Positions 47,436 to 58,240 are shown, numbered from the stretch's first letter. The stretch: DNA of 64,000 nucleotides from Alternaria dauci (GCF_042100115.1 NC_091279.1:2232001-2296000), one strand, 5' to 3'. A program made the numbers and translations. Notes: generated by a model not told the origin, from the sequence alone.

Positions 47436-48619
47436 AATAAATATACCCTAGAGGTATAGGAGTAGGTTACTTATTTATAGTACTTATAGTAGTACTAATT
47501 AGAATTCTATTTCCTAAACTCTAAGTCTATAAAGGTATAGTAACACTATATAACTATAGTATAATATATAACTATATATATAAATAGAGATAGAAGAGGA
47601 GATATATATATTAACTTAATATAATATATACTACTCTAGATCTTACTCTAAAGTCTAACTTCTTAGACCCCTCCTATACTTATAAATTCTAGCTATTAAA
47701 GCTATAACTACTTAAAGTTAACTTATATAACTTATTCTTATTTATCTAAGCTTATAATACTTATAGTTTTAACTATCTATATTATTACCTATAAATTACT
47801 TTTAGTATTCTATTAATCTTTTATTTAGGACTATATCCTAATACTACTCTTAATAATAAACTCTACTATAATAATATAAAGATCTTCCTTACTTATTATA
47901 AAGATACTACTTAAGCTATACTTATTATCTATCTAGATAACTAAGATAAGGATATATAGCTATCTTAAAAGTAAAGTAAGTAATTATATAATAATTTCTT
48001 ATAGTTATAGTAAACCTAATACTTTATAAAAAAGAATTATAGTCTTAATTAATAAGCTTATAAAATATTATATATATCCTTTTATATTATTTCTTTCTAT
48101 AGCTTTAGTAGATAGTATAATTAACTATATATATTAAATTAGTAATATAGAATTATTATTTACTAATTAATACTTTAGATAGCTACTTCTTTATTATAAA
48201 TAAGATTTATTATATCTACTAGTACTTTAAAGAACTAGTAATAAAACTAAAGTAATCTTATCTTATAGTATAAAGTTATTAATACTTTATACTATAGTAT
48301 AAGCTTAGTTAAAATAAGCTAATTATAGAGGAACGTTTATAACTATATATTAAGATATTAAGAATATAACTTAGTAAGAAAAGTAGTAGAAAAAGGTAGT
48401 TAATTACCTTAATACTAAGATAGTTATAATTAAGTATAGTTAAGTAAAATACTTATTAGTATTATTTACTTTAGGAGTAGTTATAGTCTAAGAGCCTAAT
48501 ACTTTCTATATACTTATAAGCCTTAAATTACTCTATCCCCTATTATATATTTTAAAAGTTTAACTTAAGTATAATATTACTTAATTAGTAATAATACCCT
48601 ATTTATATAACTTATATAC

Positions 48620-48958
48620 TATAATTTTATATTTTCTATAAGTAGGGGGGTATTATTAAAATAAAACTTTAAAAAAGTAAAAAGTAGCTATCCCTTTAGT
48701 TATTAGTTAAGAAAGTTAATAAAAAAGATAAAGTAATAATATAGTTTAAATACTAGACTAATTAGTATTTTAGGGTAGTAAAGCTCTAATATCTATATAT
48801 AAAAACTAAAGCTTAAAAACTTTAATAAAAGTAATTAAAAAGATACCTATTAAATCTTAGGAGGCCTAATAGAGATTACTAGTTAATATTAACTAATAAT
48901 ATAATTATAATATATTATAAAGGGGAGAGAGGATATAGTATCTTTACTATAACTAAGT
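48620..48958 (+). repeat. Truncated copy of the 1.35-kb repeat
   Basis: Only the GGGGGGTATTATT end and about 340 bases of the repeat, in the same orientation as copy A, are present. It stops near TATCTTTACTATAACTAAG and abuts the inner end of the inverted copy B, forming an inverted-repeat arrangement. Confidence 0.7.
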
Positions 48959-48959
48959 A

Positions 48960-50330
48960 TTTAGCTTTAGCCTTTATAGACTCTTTTTTTTTATTATTAT
49001 AGTACGTTTAGAGACTTTTTTAAGATAAAGCGCTAACTAGGTAACTATAGGCTTATATAAGCCTATATTTAGTATAGCTAGTACGTACGTAGTATATTAT
49101 AAATACTAGATACTAAAGATATATAATAGTATTATACGCCTACTAGAGATAAGATAATTTATAGTAACCTTCTAACTTATATACTATCCCCTACTATCTT
49201 CTACTATCCTCTACTATCTTTTACTATATCTACCCTTTATAACTACTACTACCGCCTACCCCCCCTCCTAAGAACGACTAACTAGCTACCCGTAGTGTAG
49301 CTACTACTGCTGCTTAATAATTAGCTTTAGTTAGAGGAATATTAATAGTAGCGCAGCCTACGCCTTATTCTCTTATCCCTATAGTATCTCTTTAAATTCC
49401 CTCTCCTTAAGCCTAAGATACTAGTCCTTAAGCGCCCTTTTAACATTAATAGCTTAGTAGTATAGCTATCTCTTAGTCTCCTTACTCTACCTGCTAAAGG
49501 TTAGGTAGGTAAGGCGGCTAAATATAAGGAGATTAATAAGGTAGTAGGCGTTAGTGTAGATAATCTCCTTACGCTTTATAACCCTCTTTAGATACTATAT
49601 TCTAGTCTCCTTATAGGTTACCTCTATAATAATATTACTAACCCTAGACCTCTTAATAAGGTACTAGCTAAGAGATTTACTATCGCTAAGGATTTAGAGT
49701 ATTAGAGGTGTTTACTCTTCTAGCTCCTTACTAACTACTAGATTTAGCTCCTAGGTGTATATAGGGCTTGTATTATTTATATTTAATAGGTTAAGGGGCT
49801 CCTTACTAGAGAGGGTGCGCTGGCCTAGCTAGATAGCTATAATAAGTTACCTTAAGGGAAACATGTATTTATATATAGTGTGATTTAATCGTATATAGTG
49901 CAATTTAATCGTATATAGTAGGATACTTAAAGTAAGTTAGTATTAGTATAAAGGTTAGAAGTAGCTAGGCTTTTATAGAAATGTACGAAATTCTAAGTAA
50001 GCTTAATTATAGTAAATATGCTATATCCTCCCCTTTATAATATATTATAATTATATTACTAGCTAATAGCTAGCGATCCCTATTAGGCCTACTAAGGTAA
50101 AATAGGTGTCTTTTTAGTTACCTTTAGTAAATTTTTTTAACTTTAGTTTTTACGTATAGATATTAGAGCTTTACTACTATAAAACGCTAATTAGTCTAGC
50201 GTTTAAATCGCGTTATTACTTTATCTTTTTTTATTAACTTTTATAACTAATAAGTAGAGGGATAGCTACTTTTTACTTTTTTAAAGTTTTATTTTAATAA
50301 TACCCCACTACTTACAGAAAATAAAAAAAT
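48960..50330 (-). repeat. 1.35-kb dispersed repeat, copy B
   Basis: Inverted relative to copy A. It starts at TTTAGCTTTAGCCTTTATAG and ends at ACCCCACTACTTACAGAAAA. The C-to-T and G-to-A conversion is visible throughout in comparison with copy A. Confidence 0.75.
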
Positions 50331-50436
50331 TAAAAATTATAAAAACCTAGCTACTTCTAACTTTTATACTAATACTAACTTTAAGTATCCTACTATATAT
50401 AATTAAGTTACACTATATATAATTAAATTTTAGCTT

Positions 50437-51775
50437 TAGCCTTTATAGACTTTTTTTATTATTATAGTACGTTTAGAGACTTTTCTTAGGATAAAGTACT
50501 AACTAGGTAACTATAGGCTTATACCTATATTTAGTACTACTAGTACGTACGTAGTATATTATAAACGCTAGATAATAAAGATATATAATAGTAGTAAGTT
50601 ATACGCCTACTAGAGATAAGATATAACCTTCTAATATATACGCTATCCTCTACTATCCTCTACTATTTCTACCCTTTATAACCTTTATAGCTACCCTTTA
50701 TAACTACTACTACCTCTACTACCCCTTCTTAAGAATAACTAACTAGCTACCTATAGTATAGCTACTACTATCTAATAATTAGCTTTAGTTAGAGGAATAT
50801 TAGTACTAACGCTATCTATACCTTTTTCTTTTATCCCTATAGTATCTCTTTAAACTCCCTCTCTTTAAGCCTAGGATATTACTCCTCTAATACTCTTTTA
50901 ATATCCTTTATCTACTAGCGTAGCTAGTTCTTAGTTTCCTAGCTAAAGGCACCTTATTTAAGAATAATAAGGTAGCTAAATATAAGGAGCCTATAGCTAT
51001 AGTAGCTATCTATATAGGCTATATATACTAACTCCTCTACCTTCCTCCCTATCTATATCCTCCTCTACCTAATAGCTACCTCTATAATAATATTACTAAT
51101 ACTAGAGATATTAACCTAAGAGGCCTTTCTATTCTAGAATAGGAAGTAGAACTTAGGTAATTACTTATCTAACTTATTAAAGACTACTCTAGGCGGCTCC
51201 TAAGTATATATAAGGTAAGTATATTATATACTTATAGATATATTAATTAGTATATATCTAGCTAAGGTTTTTAGGCTAGGCTAGAAGACCTACTAAATAA
51301 GGATAAAGAGGAAATATATTATATACGTAATAGTTTATATATAAGGTAAGTCTTAAAAGTATTAAAGGTATTAAAGCTTATAAGTTAGTATTAGTATAAA
51401 GGTTAGAAGTAGCTAGGCTTTTATAGAAATATATAAAATTCTAAGTAAGCTTAATTATAGTAAAGATACTATATCCTCCTCCCTTTATAATATATTATAA
51501 TTATATTACTAGCTAATACTAGTAATCCCTATTAGACCTCTACTAAGGTTTCTAATAGGTGTCTTTTTTAGTTACCTTTAGTAAATTTTTTTAACTTTAG
51601 TTTTTATATATAGACGTTAGAGCTTTACTACTATAAAACGCTAATTAGTCTAGCGTTCAAATCGCGTTATTACTTTATCTTTTTTATCAACTTTTATAAC
51701 TGATAAGTAGAGGGATAGCTACTTTTTACTTTTTTAAAGTTTTATTTTAATGATACCCCCCACTTGCAGAAAACT
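50437..51775 (-). repeat. 1.35-kb dispersed repeat, copy C
   Basis: Tandem to copy B and in the same orientation, separated by about 100 bases that repeat an internal stretch (CTACTTCTAACTTTTATACT). It ends GATACCCCCCACTTGCAGAA, and directly abuts the Fot1/pogo transposase remnant, apparently interrupting it. Confidence 0.75.
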
Positions 51776-51789
51776 AAAAATTATAAAAC

Positions 51790-52290
51790 CTTTCTTATCT
51801 ATATTATAAAAACTCTTAGGCTCTACTTTATAGAAACGGATTTTACTACTTAGTTATTTAAGGTACACCTTATACTTATTACGTAAATTAGTAACGTAGC
51901 GTTTACGGTCTATAGAAGTGCTCTACTAGGGTGTAAGCTTATCTTAGTATTAGTAGAGGAAGCGAGTAACCTAGCTCTTAGAGATAAGGCGTCTAGTAAT
52001 ATTAGATGTATAATTCTACACTATTTCTCTTATAAGAGGAAGCTTCTGCTCTATTAAATTCTCTATATACTTTATAATCTTAAATTCTTATTCTTATTAA
52101 AGGTTACGACGTGCTAAACCTACCTCCGCACGTAACCTACTAATATCTTAATGCTTACGTGATAACGTTAAGCGAGCAATACTATGCTTTTTAGCTATTT
52201 CTGCGTAACAAATATCTTTTATAAGATTAAGAGTATCTAGCTCTATAAGGGCTTCTTCTATAGTTATTATAGCGTTAAGTTGTAGGGGGT
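51790..52290 (-). mobile_element. Fot1/pogo-type (Tc1/mariner superfamily) transposase remnant
   Basis: One minus-strand frame, interrupted only by stop codons of the kind RIP makes (TAA and TAG at former CAA, CAG or TGG), reads as the N-terminal half of a pogo/Fot1 transposase. Visible are the helix-turn-helix segment (YAEIAKKHSIARLTLSRKH), the CENP-B-like second DNA-binding part (IIKYIENLIEQKLPL, then NYTSNITRRLISKS), SIDRKRYVTNLRNKYKVYL, and KSFYNIDKKGF, the position of the first catalytic Asp. The frame stops just after KGF, where repeat copy C begins. No function remains. Confidence 0.8.
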
Positions 52291-52768
52291 GTAAAGTTAG
52301 GATGTAAGCGCGATTACGTGCATTAACTAACGGCGTGCATTATATGCACGGATATAGTAAGGGTTTAACGCTAAACTAGATTAAGCCTATTCTTTAAGCT
52401 TAGCTATATAGTTTCCGGCCACCTCACTATAACGCGTCACCGTGCCTTTAATTATTAATACTATTAACACAACGCTTTAAAAATAGATCCTAAGTAGCTT
52501 ACTATAAAACACACTATTACAGATCTTAATTCTAGTGTTTTTGAGAGCGAGCGCGCAGCTGCTCACTAGTATAGTGTCGCAGGCCAAGAGCTGTCGGGAA
52601 CCTTGTTACTAACAACGCCATGCGATGACCTTCATATAAGCTCAGCTAGGAGGCTACAAACAAGAAAAAAAAACATACACTCTCTCCTAATTTTCGATCT
52701 ACAATACCCGCACCCAACCGTGCGACACCTAGACATGGATTGCGATCCTGTGAGCACGCCTAGAGCGT

Positions 52769-53265
52769 GTGGAGTGCTCTTTCGCGTCCGCCTGTGATCG
52801 CACGGATACGTTGTGGCGGCGAAGTGCACGCCCGCCTACCTCCTCCATCTACGAGCGGTTTCGGCTCATCCAGAGCATCCACGTGCCGGTGCACCTGGGC
52901 AACATCGACCTGGAGACGCCATACTTCTACGAAAGGATCGTCGAGCTTGTGCACATGATGTTTCTTAGCTTTAGAGGCCATCCTATTGGCCAACATCTTA
53001 CGGCGATAAACAAGGCATTGGTCAGCAAGCAGGTGAGATTGTCGGCCGACGCGATCCACGGGCTTCGAGTGCTGCACAAGGATCTGATGCCTCGCAATAT
53101 ACTATAGAACGAGGAGACTAAGCACGTCATGGTGATCGGCTTCGAGCGCGCAGAAGTCAAGCAACGGACCGTCACGGGACAGCGACTACAACGGAAGCCA
53201 CGATATAGCTTTAACTCTAGAACCGGCGGCTCTGTTCGTAGTGGAGTTAGTATCTGGGCGTAGCA
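52769..53265 (+). pseudogene. Protein-kinase-like pseudogene
   Basis: The frame from about 52769 reads SIHVPVHLGNIDLETPYFY, ELVHMMFLSFRGHPIGQH, then GLRVLHKDLMPRNIL, a catalytic-loop HxDLxPRN motif. It then meets a TAG stop where TGG is expected, and continues in the same frame as NEETKHVMVIGFERAEVKQR. The expected D-F-E metal-binding triplet is G-F-E. This matches the family of fungal kinase-like proteins frequent in transposon-rich DNA. Stop plus Asp loss indicate a dead copy; the N-lobe is missing. Confidence 0.7.
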
Positions 53266-53267
53266 TG

Positions 53268-53487
53268 GGTTGAGAAAGCTATATTTTCCTTGCAAAAGAG
53301 CTGCAAGCATTTCCGCAGATTTTGTGCGTTTCTTGTACACGTTAAAGTCAAGGCCAGTGATATAACACGCAATGTCATTGTGTGGTGACTTGATATGACT
53401 TTGAAGGGATGAGGGCGGAATAACAGAGCTGCATAGCTTGCAGATGAGTACACCATAGCAACAATAGAAAATAAATGTCTCTATCAA
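53268..53487 (-). pseudogene. OrsD-like C2H2 domain fragment
   Basis: The minus-strand frame reads CCYGVLICKLCSSVIPPSSL followed by QSHIKSPH, a C-X2-C-X11-H-X4-H pattern in the context typical of OrsD-type (DUF3505) proteins, then IACYITGLDFNVYKKRTKSA. No ATG precedes it (the frame opens at a TTG), and leftward it runs into the opposite-strand kinase pseudogene, where similarity ends. It is a truncated fragment. Confidence 0.5.
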
Positions 53488-54007
53488 GAAGATAGCAGGT
53501 AGAGAGGCGTAGAAGCAAAGTTGTTTTAGCCTTATAATTATGGAATCTACAACGGGACCTAGCTAAGAAATGTGGAGTAGACGCGATGACAAGTGATCTT
53601 CAGGGGTTAAGCGTTGAACAAGACTAAGAGAGGTCTGTTCCTAAACTTGGCTTGCTGCACTGTCCACCTTTTCCTGCAATTCGTGTCGGTAGAGTTTGGC
53701 GGGAACCGGCAGAAATTTGATAAGGCGAGCAAGGCGGTCAGGGAATTCGAGCTAGCCGGAAAGAGCGCAGCATCCCTGTTGAGTTGATTTTCCGAGCGGA
53801 GTTGATTTAATCATAGGACTTAGCCAATTAAAGCGCGCCAAGCCGCTAAGCAAGCAGCTGTGCGATCATTGAAATTCCTGCGCGAACGCGCCCGGTCGTA
53901 CGCTCCTTGAGCTACGTCCTTGTCTTAGCCTGACCCCGTACTGTCAGCGATACCGTAGTGAATATACTGATCACGTGCACCTATCTTTCCTGACTGCCGA
54001 TTCTGTG
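53488..54007. other. GC-normal spacer, nothing recognised
   Basis: About 500 bases without coding signal, following the OrsD-like fragment and preceding the first 235-bp repeat. Confidence 0.35.
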
Positions 54008-54245
54008 ACAACGAGCACGTGATTAAGAGCTTACGAGAAGCGTTGATTGTAGCTACGTACGATGTCTAATGTAATACAAGACGTTGCGTAAGGAAACAGA
54101 ATACAGAGGCGAGAAAGAAATATAAGTAAGATCCGTGCGCTCGACGCTCGGCCTTAGCTAGCCAATCAAAAGAATCGGGGTGCTCCGCTGAGCACCCGGC
54201 GTCTGTAGAGCATTCAGGTATCAAGAGAACCACGGTAGTTCCCGT
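54008..54245. repeat. 235-bp direct repeat with hairpin, copy 1
   Basis: Matches 57297-57530 in the same orientation, from GAGCACGTGAT to about TCAAGRGAACCAYGGTA. It contains a perfect 8-bp stem with 4-base loop at 54178-54197 (GGGTGCTC-CGCT-GAGCACCC), identical in the second copy. It ends 10 bases from the stop of the gene to its right. Confidence 0.8.
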
Positions 54246-54254
54246 AACACAGAC

Positions 54255-55154
54255 CTAAGATTTGCAGGTTATTGTCGCTCTCTTTACCAAGTCCGCCATC
54301 GCCTTCGTGAGAGACTCTGTATTGAAGCCCCAATCATATACAAAAGGCTGCCAGGAACTTTCCAGTTTCAGAGGTTTCAAAGATATACGCTTACCCCGCC
54401 ATTCATAACAAGCGGGTGTTTCAGGGAACGTCTCCTCTGATTGGCTTAGTCGCCCGAAGAGAACATCTGCAGCTTGATTAGCTATAACTTCTCACTGATA
54501 CTTGCTATTGCAAACATACCAGACCGAATACAGTTTTCCTTCTTGTCGTAAACATGGGTATATAGGGAGAGGTATTTGAACTTATCGGGGCCACCTGGAG
54601 ACCTGACTGTACTTTCCAGCAACTTCAATAGAGGCTTCATCGACGCCTTGATGGCAGGTGTTACAGTGATGAAACCTTCTAGCATCTGATTGAGAAAAGA
54701 TGCCTGTAACGCATCCAAGTCCTCATTGCGGGTGAAGGCTTTACTTTTGCAGTTGTGAGCTGTGGTAGTACTATGATAAGTTAGCGGGACCTCGTTTTGA
54801 GCATAGGTATTGGCGAAGATCAACGTACCTGCGTAGTCCAGCAACAATCCGACCCTCGACTTGACGTCCAGCTTCCTCACGACGCAAGGCCGCTGCCATT
54901 TCGAATTCTTCGTCATCGACGTCTTCCGGTAACCCCTCAGTTTTGTGGAAAGCACTTTCCCAAGAGGAACCCAGAGTCACACAGCGCGTGCTATGGATCA
55001 TATCCCAATATTTTCCGAGCAACTCATCATCAGCGCCGGAGAGATCTGCTGATGGAAATTCGATAAACCATATTGGATCGTTGTTCTTACAATTTATGGC
55101 TATCTTTTGAGAAATGTTACGCTCACGTTCTCTAATTGCTGGCATTATTGGCAT
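54255..55154 (-). CDS. Hypothetical protein, paralogue of the 56.6-kb remnant
   Basis: I do not recognise the family. Three exons, 55154-54829, 54770-54520 and 54466-54255, give about 262 aa. Introns (58 and 53 bases) have GTACGT/CTAACTTATCATAG and GTATGT/GCTAATC...GCAG. The protein has an acidic N-terminal part (DLSGADDELLGKYWD, EDVDDEEFEMAAALRREEAG), then EGFITVTPAIKASMKPLL, and ends KAMADLVKRATITCKS. The remnant at 56603-57099 shares exon layout (both last exons are 212 bases) and motifs (GKFITVTPAIKA; KATISCKI). Upstream of 55154 another frame carries protein-like sequence with stops, so the true ancestral N-terminus was probably longer; this may be a truncated or dying gene. Confidence 0.55.
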
Positions 55155-55440
55155 AAGCAGGAAGGGTTTGTGAAAAGATGTCTGGGAATGAAGGATCGTA
55201 GTACGGAATCCGGAACTGCTCGAGAATTTGTATCCTCCGCAGGCTCTCCAAATACGAAGACGTGAAGCTAGCGGCGATTTGAATAAAAGTGTTTTTGTAC
55301 TTATCGGAGAAGTAATTATAAGCTAATGCAGTCTAGCCATAAGCTCCGGGATAAGCAGGTAAAGTTCAGCCGATCTTGTGAAGCCGCTCCTCACAATGGC
55401 TGTGTGATTTGCAGCGTGGTTGCGATTGATCTTGAAGCAT
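55155..55440 (-). pseudogene. Broken upstream coding remnant
   Basis: Read leftward, one frame gives YNYFSDKYKNTFIQIAASF, SYLESLRRIQILEQFRIPYY and DPSFPDIFSQTLPAYA, clearly protein-like. It is preceded in the same frame by two stops (TGA, TAG) flanking TLPAYPGAYG, each at a position where TGG is likely. It ends at a stop that overlaps, in another frame, the start of the gene at 55154. It could be the lost N-terminal half of that gene, separated by a frameshift. Confidence 0.45.
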
Positions 55441-56480
55441 TATTTATTCATGTAAGCCTAGGACCACATCACATGCCTGCAGAGCAGTCATGACTAATGC
55501 GTCCGACTAATTTCGAGCTCAGATCACATACTTGTACATACACAGAAGAATACACTCATTCATGTGACCTTATACTACGACCACCCTATGCTTACAATTT
55601 ATATAGTGCGACTCACCGGCCCGTGAATGATAATCGCGAACTTTCAGTGATATTATAGTACTTATAGCAACTCAAAGACACGAAGTTAAAAGACATATGA
55701 CGATGGCTGAACTTCCTAGCTAGTAAATGACAATGTAGGTTTCTTCACCGCTTCTCCTGTTGCACCACCCTACAATTATCAACCCCGCCCATTTGCATAA
55801 CGCTGCAGTGCACGCATTAGTAGCTTTGAGTGGCTTACCAACCTACCGGAACGGTCTGACGAACTAAAACGTCCCGCTATGAAAATCGCAAAAGCAACGC
55901 CTCTGCGTGGTAATCTGTCCATGGCACCCCAACAATCTCTTTCTTTTTCCAAAGTTTAGGTTTAAAACGATGATGATGATGTAGAGGATTCTAGTAGCGG
56001 TTTGAAGCCTCCTGGCCCATTGGTCTTTGTTTTTTGCCTCGACTTATGACCTGTGTGCAAACCAAGGCCAATAACGGATGCACTACAACGTCCTATGGAG
56101 ACGTAGGGTTAGATGATCGTCCTTGTGATAACAGATCAGAGGTTGGCATGAAGGAGAAGCGGTGAGCTACACTGCATCGTCTATTTTAACCCAGGCACCT
56201 TGTTACTTCATGCTCACAACCTTCTCTAGGGATGAGTATTTGACCAAAATCTCGCTCCTGCTCTGTATGGCGGCCGAAGGTACGCCGTCTGAATTCAGTG
56301 ACTCTTTCAGATCTTCTTCGATTATTCCACAAATCCCATAGCAGTTGTATCAGATTAACTTAATTTGCTTCTCCAAGCGTCTACTGCTGTCATGCACTAG
56401 TCTACAGTCTCTTATCCAAAAAGCAACATGGCTGCATTATCCAGATTGTTGCTAGCTTGCCGATCCGGATTCCAGCAGCC
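55441..56480. other. Spacer with weak coding remnants
   Basis: Mostly unrecognised. On the plus strand about 56049-56270 gives a plausible frame (SYGDVGLDDRPCDNRSEVG) that can be spliced with GTGAGC/CTCTAG to DEYLTKISLLLCMAAE. There is no clear start or end; it may belong to a decayed upstream part of the 56.6-kb remnant. Confidence 0.3.
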
Positions 56481-56486
56481 TGCAAA

Positions 56487-57099
56487 TGAGAGAGAGTATT
56501 AGGGCGTACTATCAAAACACTCTACCTCAGTATGTTGATATTTGCCGATATCTAGGTTTAGAACAAGGTACCCTAACTTATTGAAGTTATGGCGAATTGC
56601 AGGAGTGGACTAGTAAAGCAATCCTCCCCGAAGATGAGTCCGATACGTGGCAGACATTGTTTTTCGATCAGGTGCTAGGCAAGTTTATTACCGTTACGCC
56701 TGCCATTAAGGCTGTGGTGGGGCCTATCTTGAAGACTTTGTCAAAGCCAGTTGCAGACCCTAATAGTCTTCCTCAAGGCAAAGCCCTTGTTCTCCATAGC
56801 CATATTGCTGACGAAGAGCGGTTGATTCGGTCTGGTACGTTTTTGTTGGTATTGATAATTCATAATTTATCGCTAGTCCAACTGTAGAAGTCCTTGTTGG
56901 GAGATTAGAAAGTTTCCAGGACGAAGATGTAGACACGTCGAATGTTATTGCATGGACAGGTCGACGTTTCGAAGTTGGAATGCGTTCATGGAAGGAGCGC
57001 ATTCGATGTCCTCTAAAAATCCTTAGCGTTAACATAGAGTCTCTTAAGGTAGCGATGGTAGACTTGGAAAAAAAGGCAACAATTAGTTGCAAAATTTAG
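56487..57099 (+). pseudogene. Paralogue of the 54.3-kb gene, inverted and degenerate
   Basis: Exons 56603-56834 and 56888-57099 align with exons 2 and 3 of the gene at 54255-55154. Motifs are GKFITVTPAIKAVVGPILK, SHIADEERLIRSG, then VEVLVGRLESFQ and KATISCKI before the stop. Intron 56835-56887 is 53 bases, like its counterpart. A possible upstream exon (MRESIRAYYQNTLPQYVDIC, from 56487) ends at a GTACCC donor, but its phase does not fit the GCAG acceptor at 56602, so the 5' part looks broken. Function unknown. Confidence 0.55.
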
Positions 57100-57296
57100 A
57101 TATTTAGAAGCAACTATTGTGCTAGTGCACAGGGTTCCCTAGTGCCAACGCATCTAATGCTTGACCATTCGAACTCGTTTAAGAGTAGTACTTCCTTTAA
57201 ATGGACCTACTTAAGGGGCATCATCCTGCATTAAGAAGGGAAATATCAAACAGATGTGATGGGCTGGAGTACGGTTGGTGTATCACGAGATGATAC

Positions 57297-57530
57297 GAGC
57301 ACGTGATCTAAAAGCTTACTAGAAGCGTTAATTGTGGCTACGTGCGATATCTGGTCTAATACAAGACGTTGCGTAAGGAAACAGAAGCTGAGTACAAAGG
57401 CGGTGAAAGGATATAGATAAGGCCCGTGCGTGCGGCGCTCGGGCTTGGATAGCCAGTCAGCAGAATCGGGGTGCTCCGCTGAGCACCCGGCGTCTGTAGA
57501 ACGTTCAGGTGTCAAGGGAACCATGGTAAC
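57297..57530. repeat. 235-bp direct repeat with hairpin, copy 2
   Basis: Second copy of the 54008-54245 repeat, about 85% alike by eye, with the same hairpin at 57469-57488. Like copy 1 it lies just beyond the 3' end of a minus-strand gene (stop at 57575). Confidence 0.8.
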
Positions 57531-57574
57531 CATCATGACAGGAAGTCTCAATACCAATACATATGACCCTAACT

Positions 57575-58240
57575 CTAATTCGAAGTTTCTACAAAGACAA
57601 CCTGAAATGATACACTTCCATTAACTCTCCATTCCCAGTTTTTATCCAGTCCAACTTCTTTTACACTGTTGTCAACCCACCAAGCTCCGCCACCCTCCCA
57701 TGCATTTCCATACATCGTACAAAACGTGTACTGATGTTCGCCGAGGTGGTTTTTTCCAGCCGGCTTGAACACCCAGGCTGAAGAGATTGAATCCACCGAG
57801 TAGGTAATATCTTCGTCTCCAAAAAGCCAATATCCACACAGGTTCCTGTTGATATTAGGGCAATGAGCCCTCGTGATTCTTTCATTTCCATTTGTCTTGT
57901 GAAACGTAAAGCGCCTGGCTACACCTGGTTTGAACATAACCTGCCTGGTGTTGCTGCCTTGTTCCAGCCATTTGCCTGTTGGAGCTTCTTTCAAAATATA
58001 TCGGGCACCATATTTGAGGTGTTCACCATTCCGAGCAACCATATCGGTAAACTTCAAGAATTTGTCTTCTACATCGAGTAGATCAGATTTTCTTCCGTGT
58101 TCACCAGCTAGGCTGTAGAGAGCGAGCTGTTCAGGGGAAAGCCGTTTGTCTTGAGAATCCTCCTCGAGGTTCATGGAGAAGGGTGGCCCTTCGGGTGGGA
58201 CATCTCCAGCGTTGTGATGACTTCCATCAACTTCTGGCAT
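57575..58240 (-). CDS. Hypothetical protein, intact orphan
   Basis: A single-exon gene of 221 aa whose family I do not know. The frame is open upstream to a GTG, but the first ATG is at 58240 (MPEVDGSHHNAGDVPPEGPP). After an acidic, Pro-rich start comes a helical part (LSPEQLALYSLAGEHGRKSD). The C-terminal half is rich in Trp, Gly and aromatic residues and looks like beta structure (GARYILKEAPTGKWLEQGS, CGYWLFGDEDITYSVD, SAWVFKPAGKNHLGEHQYTF, GGGAWWVDNSV, NWEWRVNGSVSFQVVFVE). That would fit a carbohydrate-binding or beta-sandwich domain, but I see no defining motif. No signal peptide. It is intact despite lying between repeat blocks, which suggests selection or recent arrival. Confidence 0.62.
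   Translation of the reverse strand: MPEVDGSHHNAGDVPPEGPPFSMNLEEDSQDKRLSPEQLALYSLAGEHGRKSDLLDVEDKFLKFTDMVARNGEHLKYGARYILKEAPTGKWLEQGSNTRQVMFKPGVARRFTFHKTNGNERITRAHCPNINRNLCGYWLFGDEDITYSVDSISSAWVFKPAGKNHLGEHQYTFCTMYGNAWEGGGAWWVDNSVKEVGLDKNWEWRVNGSVSFQVVFVETSN

Larger units (their letters stand above)
45600..52540. other. AT-rich, RIP-like repeat block 1
   Basis: About 7 kb of strongly AT-rich DNA dense in TpA, with stops in every frame and no intact gene. It is built from copies of a 1.35-kb repeat in both orientations, a transposase remnant at its right end, and unrecognised sequence at 45.68-46.1 and 47.43-48.62 kb. C-to-T and G-to-A differences between the repeat copies fit repeat-induced point mutation. 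Confidence 0.85.

Noticed and set aside
46113..51775. A single 5.7-kb transposon with terminal inverted repeats
   Set aside because: The outer ends are inverted, but only because separate copies of one 1.35-kb unit lie in opposite orientations; copy D at 62 kb shows that the unit stands alone.
54178..54197. Helitron 3' end (hairpin followed by CTRR)
   Set aside because: The hairpin is there, but no CTRR follows at the required distance in either copy.
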